The translations under genes were made by a program, and so were the position numbers. Below are positions 5,505 through 8,197 of a stretch of DNA of 8,197 nt, piece by piece. The DNA comes from Candidatus Endonucleibacter bathymodioli (GTDB taxonomy: Bacteria > Pseudomonadota > Gammaproteobacteria > Pseudomonadales > Endozoicomonadaceae). The notes below the pieces were generated by a model. The model worked only from the letters and a program-made list of their open reading frames with translations. It had not been told where the DNA came from and did no database searches. The stretch is taken from assembly GCA_030674915.1 (NCBI GenBank), contig JASXSV010000044.1, positions 1 to 8,197 of the forward strand. The letters are read 5' to 3'. The stretch's first letter is position 1. Each line of letters begins with the position of its first letter.

Positions 5505-6533
5505 CTATACATCTTTTGAGTTATAATTCAAATAGTGAAAAAATACTCCATCTTCTTTTCTTATGCTCTGCTTTTTGTTTTCTTCTGCCGTAACATGATG
5601 CTTTTTCTTAACCCAACGTTTACTATCGTTTAACAATTTACTTATTAAACTATCCGCATTATGCACACCCCATCTCACCAATGCTTCTAATACTGGATAT
5701 TGCGACTCTGATGATCCAGCCACCACATAAGTAGGTAACAACTCATTTAGTAATTCACCTGCTTTAGGTAAGGTTTCTGTTATGAAAAATATATTATCAT
5801 CTTTTGCTTTGGATATCAGTAGACTTACTTGTTTATTTAATTCATCCGCAATGCATAAGCTAGATGCATCAGCCTGCACCTGACAATGGCACAATACTTT
5901 AAGCGCAGTAGAATACTGCTTAGCTCTAGAGTTAAATTCATTTGCAACTTCATCTTGCTCTTCTCTAGTTAGCAGTTCAAAATCATCTAGTTTATCTCTA
6001 GTTATCAGGTCAAACTTTAGTACTTCAATTTCTTCCTGACAGAAACCAAATGCCTCCTTTACTTCTTGTGCTTTAAAACTAAAACCTGTTATCCAAGCAG
6101 GAACTTTCAACTCGGTTTTGGACATCTCATCATCAAGCTTTTCAACTCCAAATAAAATATACACATACAGCATAGCAAACACTTCAAATGCATTTTTTTC
6201 CTCAAATGCTTTTAGACTATCAGAAAGATGGTTGTCATCAAACATATCTAGCAAATGACGAATGCTATTACCCTTGCTTTTGCTATATTCAGAACCTCCC
6301 GATAAGTTGCTATTAAAACACCTTCTGGCGACGCTTACCACTCTACTGCAAAGCCAACTCTGAGCAACTGTATTCTCGCTAGATTCTTGGTGTAATTGAT
6401 CTACGAGTGACGTATAATTTTGAGAGGCACTAACACTGCAAATACACGCAAACATCAACAAAAAAAGAGCACTTATTACATACTTGCCACAGAATGAAAT
6501 TGAACAAACATAAGACTTAAGTGAGCCAAACAT
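5505..6533 (-). CDS. Secreted protein of unknown family, probably truncated
   Basis: The protein has 342 residues as read. A hydrophobic segment at about 17-36, ending in ICSVSA, is a signal peptide with a likely cut before SQNY; there is no proper lipobox. The mature part is mainly predicted helical and charged, with several cysteines (62, 72, 165, 215, 217, 227), of which the CHC pair at 215-217 stands out. An 11-residue unit is duplicated in tandem at 174-195 (FDLITRDKLDD then FELLTREEQDE). I recognise no domain. The start is supported by AGGAG at 6545-6549 on the minus strand, 11 bases before the ATG. The frame continues 34 codons beyond the TAG, so the ancestral protein was probably 377 residues. 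It lies between a surface-protein gene and the F-box gene, all on the minus strand, with its own upstream gap. Confidence 0.8.
   Translation of the reverse strand: MFGSLKSYVCSISFCGKYVISALFLLMFACICSVSASQNYTSLVDQLHQESSENTVAQSWLCSRVVSVARRCFNSNLSGGSEYSKSKGNSIRHLLDMFDDNHLSDSLKAFEEKNAFEVFAMLYVYILFGVEKLDDEMSKTELKVPAWITGFSFKAQEVKEAFGFCQEEIEVLKFDLITRDKLDDFELLTREEQDEVANEFNSRAKQYSTALKVLCHCQVQADASSLCIADELNKQVSLLISKAKDDNIFFITETLPKAGELLNELLPTYVVAGSSESQYPVLEALVRWGVHNADSLISKLLNDSKRWVKKKHHVTAEENKKQSIRKEDGVFFHYLNYNSKDV
5949..6014. repeat. Tandem 33-bp duplication inside the unknown secreted protein gene
   Basis: Two adjacent 33-bp units encode FDLITRDKLDD and FELLTREEQDE. They have diverged at DNA level (TCTCTAGTTAGCAG against TCTCTAGTTATCAG is the best-kept part), so this is older than the 45-bp duplication in the F-box gene. 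Confidence 0.5.
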
Positions 6534-6588
6534 AGTACTATCTACTCCTAATTATATGATGTATTTACCGCCGGCAAACACTAACATG

Positions 6589-6614
6589 AAAACAACATTA
6601 TAAAAACAACATTA
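6589..6614. repeat. Short tandem repeat containing a TATAAT box
   Basis: AAAACAACATTA occurs at 6589-6600 and 6603-6614, a 14-bp period. On the minus strand the junction of the two copies creates TATAAT at 6597-6602, about 65 bases before the ATG at 6533, a candidate -10 for the unknown secreted protein gene. No good -35 lies at 16-18 bases, so the promoter reading is weak. Confidence 0.35.
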
Positions 6615-6931
6615 ATAATATGGATGAATCACTTAATAACACCAATCTTACATCTTACCCATTAGAAAAATTAAAAACAGGCATCTGAAAAATTTAATCA
6701 CAATGACTCAGCTGTAGTTGAAAACTCAATCATTCCCATACTTTCTCCACCTTCTTGGTCATCTTTTCCATTTGGTTTATTATCATCTTCTGTAGGCAGT
6801 GCACTATGTCCTGAACAGCTACTAACTCCAACATGGTGCCTCTTATGATTATGAAAATAGCAATAACTAGCAGAACTAACAGCACCAACTGCAGCAGATA
6901 CACCAACAATTATTAATATTGCAGGTTTGAC

Positions 6932-6958
6932 TGTAGGTTCTGTAGGTTCTGTAGGTTC
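6932..6958. repeat. 9-bp tandem repeat (3 copies) encoding Glu-Pro-Thr
   Basis: TGTAGGTTC occurs three times at 6932-6940, 6941-6949 and 6950-6958. On the minus strand it encodes EPT repeats in the stalk just before the membrane anchor. Copy-number change would alter stalk length without shifting the frame. Confidence 0.8.
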
Positions 6959-6980
6959 TGATACAGATCCTAGTATAGAT

Positions 6981-6996
6981 ATGTCTATATGTCTAT
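6981..6996. repeat. 8-bp tandem duplication that shifts the reading frame
   Basis: ATGTCTAT is present twice, at 6981-6988 and 6989-6996. With both copies the minus-strand frame from the stalk ends at TAG (6985-6987). With one copy the frame reads through: VAEYIDI continues directly into SILGSVSEPTEPT. Since 8 is not a multiple of 3, gain or loss of a unit toggles the frame. Confidence 0.8.
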
Positions 6997-7009
6997 ATAT
7001 TCTGCCACA

Positions 7010-7033
7010 GGCTCTGTTGTAGGCTCTGTTGTA
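7010..7033. repeat. 12-bp tandem repeat (2 copies) encoding Thr-Thr-Glu-Pro
   Basis: GGCTCTGTTGTA occurs at 7010-7021 and 7022-7033. On the minus strand it encodes TTEPTTEP in the stalk, upstream of the frameshift and in the frame used before it. Confidence 0.8.
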
Positions 7034-7246
7034 GATCTTGTATATGCTACATACAAACCACAATTTCTTATCGACTGCCTATAACTAATAAATTCCATCT
7101 CATTCACTGTACAATCGTTAGTAATGAACGGAAACTCAACCCTCGAGCATTTATTAGTCGTATTTTCCATGCTATACATACGCGCAGTCATCAATATATA
7201 CTGTACAGTGTATTGCATCCTCGCTGTGGTAACAAGTCCTGCCATT

Positions 7247-8197
7247 TTACAAACAGCACTGATAGATAGTGTTAGGCTCCACATTTCCAACACAACCACC
7301 AACCTTAACATAATCCAACTCCTCTTTAGATGCGTGTCCTAGTAACAGTGCACTGAAGGTTATTACATTATCTGTGGAGATTGTTAAGTTTGTGTAATCT
7401 AAGTTCTGTTGAAATCCTACCGCAATACCGATCTCTCCTTTAGACCTAACAGAAAGTATAGTACTATTAAAAACGAACAGATGCTGCATACTCCCACCCC
7501 ACATAGATCCACTCCCCCCAGCTGAGCTTTCAAGACCTCTAAATCCACCTATATAATCGTTAATACGAACAATATTGCTAACACGACTATTGTCATGCAT
7601 AGCCCCAACCGTTCCGACACTAAAAACCGCCCGGTTTCCTTTTATAGAGTAGCCATGTGTTCTCATCTTAGTGTCTATGGCAGTAAAGTTTTCAAGCCTA
7701 GAGTTTTTCTTCATAACTCCAACAGCACATCCAACTTCTGCAACTAATAATATATCTCTTTCTTGTACCAATATATTTGTTTTCATAACAAGAATATTAT
7801 GCATTCTTGAATCATCGCTCATGATTCCAACCACAGAACCAACCATAAAATAACTACTCACTTTTTTAGAAACAATTTGTATATCACTGTCTAATATAAG
7901 CACATTCTCAATTCTAGACAAATTAGACATACTCCAAGACACTACACCAAATGACAAAGAAGGCTTCACTTTATCACCCATACATATAAAATTACTCTCT
8001 CTAATATCAACGCAACGCACCAACGCACTATCTTGCATATGTCTAGCAATTGCCGGAGAACATAATGTAGCAGCATTCCTGATAACTATATTTTTAACAG
8101 ACCCGTTACCTGCAATAGTATCAAGCAAACAGGTTCGTAAGTTAATAATGGTATGATTATTTCCATTAATGGTTCCATTAAAATACGGTATTGACTC
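7247..8197 (-). CDS. Beta-helix repeat surface protein, 5' partial and frameshifted at its 3' end
   Basis: The frame is open to the window edge, so the true start lies beyond 8197; the TTG near 8128 is not the start. Its first visible residues, YFNGTINGNNHTIINL, are typical of proteins with GLUG-type repeats. A row of about 36-residue units follows, each carrying a VG-x-V/A-VG strand and a turn-plus-strand of SR-x-x-N: SRIEN at about residue 94, SRMHN at 130, SRLEN at 166 and SRVSN at 204, counted from the window edge. Two or three weaker units follow up to GGCVGNVEP. Such repeats fold as a right-handed beta-helix and are common in adhesins and other surface proteins; an adhesin-like role is inferred. 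The frame stops at TAA (7247-7249) while homologous-looking sequence goes on in another frame, so the gene is broken here. The exact shift point within about 7170-7260 cannot be placed by eye. Confidence 0.75.
   Translation of the reverse strand, partial: ESIPYFNGTINGNNHTIINLRTCLLDTIAGNGSVKNIVIRNAATLCSPAIARHMQDSALVRCVDIRESNFICMGDKVKPSLSFGVVSWSMSNLSRIENVLILDSDIQIVSKKVSSYFMVGSVVGIMSDDSRMHNILVMKTNILVQERDILLVAEVGCAVGVMKKNSRLENFTAIDTKMRTHGYSIKGNRAVFSVGTVGAMHDNSRVSNIVRINDYIGGFRGLESSAGGSGSMWGGSMQHLFVFNSTILSVRSKGEIGIAVGFQQNLDYTNLTISTDNVITFSALLLGHASKEELDYVKVGGCVGNVEPNTIYQCCL

Larger units (their letters stand above)
6698..7246 (-). pseudogene. Downstream part of the broken beta-helix surface-protein gene
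   Basis: This is the remainder of the gene at 7247-8197, now in two other frames. From near 7246 the readable frame carries a Cys-containing segment (FPFITNDCTVNEMEF) and a linker STTEPTTEPVAEYIDI, then meets TAG at 6985-6987. The next frame begins at the same place with ISILGSVSEPTEPTEPT, followed by a transmembrane helix (PAILIIVGVSAAVGAV, about 6854-6925), a basic HNHKRHH stop-transfer segment, an acidic Gly/Asp-rich tail and a TGA at 6698-6700. Removing one copy of the 8-bp tandem repeat at 6981-6996 joins the two frames without a gap. The architecture is an exported domain, a Thr-Glu-Pro stalk, a single membrane anchor and a short tail. A separate small gene starting at 7063 is possible but has no ribosome binding site. 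Confidence 0.75.

Noticed and set aside
6665..6697. Possible terminator after the surface-protein gene
   Set aside because: CAG/CTG with T-runs on both sides gives only a three-base stem, too weak to call.
8126..8128. TTG as the start of the beta-helix protein
   Set aside because: The same frame is open to the window edge and the upstream residues (FNGTINGNNHTIINL) clearly belong to the repeat fold, so the start lies outside the window.
1..8197. CRISPR array, tRNA or rRNA genes, toxin-antitoxin pair or phage defence system
   Set aside because: No regularly spaced repeats, no cloverleaf or rRNA-like sequence, and no paired small genes or defence enzyme motifs are visible on either strand.

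Overview
The window is AT-rich by eye. It carries Sec-exported proteins built from eukaryotic-like domains (ankyrin repeats; an F-box fused to a WD40-like propeller), a large beta-helix surface-protein gene with a C-terminal membrane anchor, a secreted protein of unknown family, one intact IS5-family insertion sequence and several kinds of gene decay. This mix fits a host-associated or intracellular gammaproteobacterium. F-box/WD40 proteins whose blades end in 'IWG..G.W', ankyrin proteins and GLUG-like proteins with Thr-Glu-Pro linkers recall Endozoicomonadaceae, and the low GC would suit a Candidatus Endonucleobacter-like member. That placement is inference; no rRNA or housekeeping gene is present to test it.

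Layout. Positions 1-423 hold no convincing intact gene, only a 3' coding remnant (4-129) and an imperfect inverted-repeat pair (211-363). A near-consensus promoter overlapped by a perfect palindrome (469-501) precedes an intact secreted ankyrin protein (541-1896, +). Directly downstream lies a second, decayed copy of the same upstream region and 5' end of the ankyrin gene (about 1942-2250). A 1200-bp IS5-family element follows (2326-3525, transposase on the minus strand). Its right end has entered the 3' end of an F-box/WD40-like gene (3493-5193, minus) and supplies that gene's last ten codons and its stop.

Upstream of the F-box gene is a 206-bp non-coding leader with a palindrome (5194-5399). 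Next is a secreted protein of unknown family (5505-6533, minus), whose reading frame continues past an in-frame TAG for 34 more codons. The right end holds a 5'-incomplete beta-helix repeat gene (from beyond 8197 to 6698, minus), broken by at least two frameshifts. One of them is explained exactly by an 8-bp tandem duplication inside its Thr-Glu-Pro linker region.

Taken together this looks like an effector or surface-protein island under decay. The genes share export signals and eukaryotic-like or surface folds rather than a metabolic pathway. They appear to be separately promoted, since each has a sizeable upstream non-coding gap. The features most worth following are the duplicated promoter-palindrome module, the secreted F-box propeller and the frameshifting repeat in the surface-protein gene. 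I found no tRNA, rRNA, CRISPR array or phage module.
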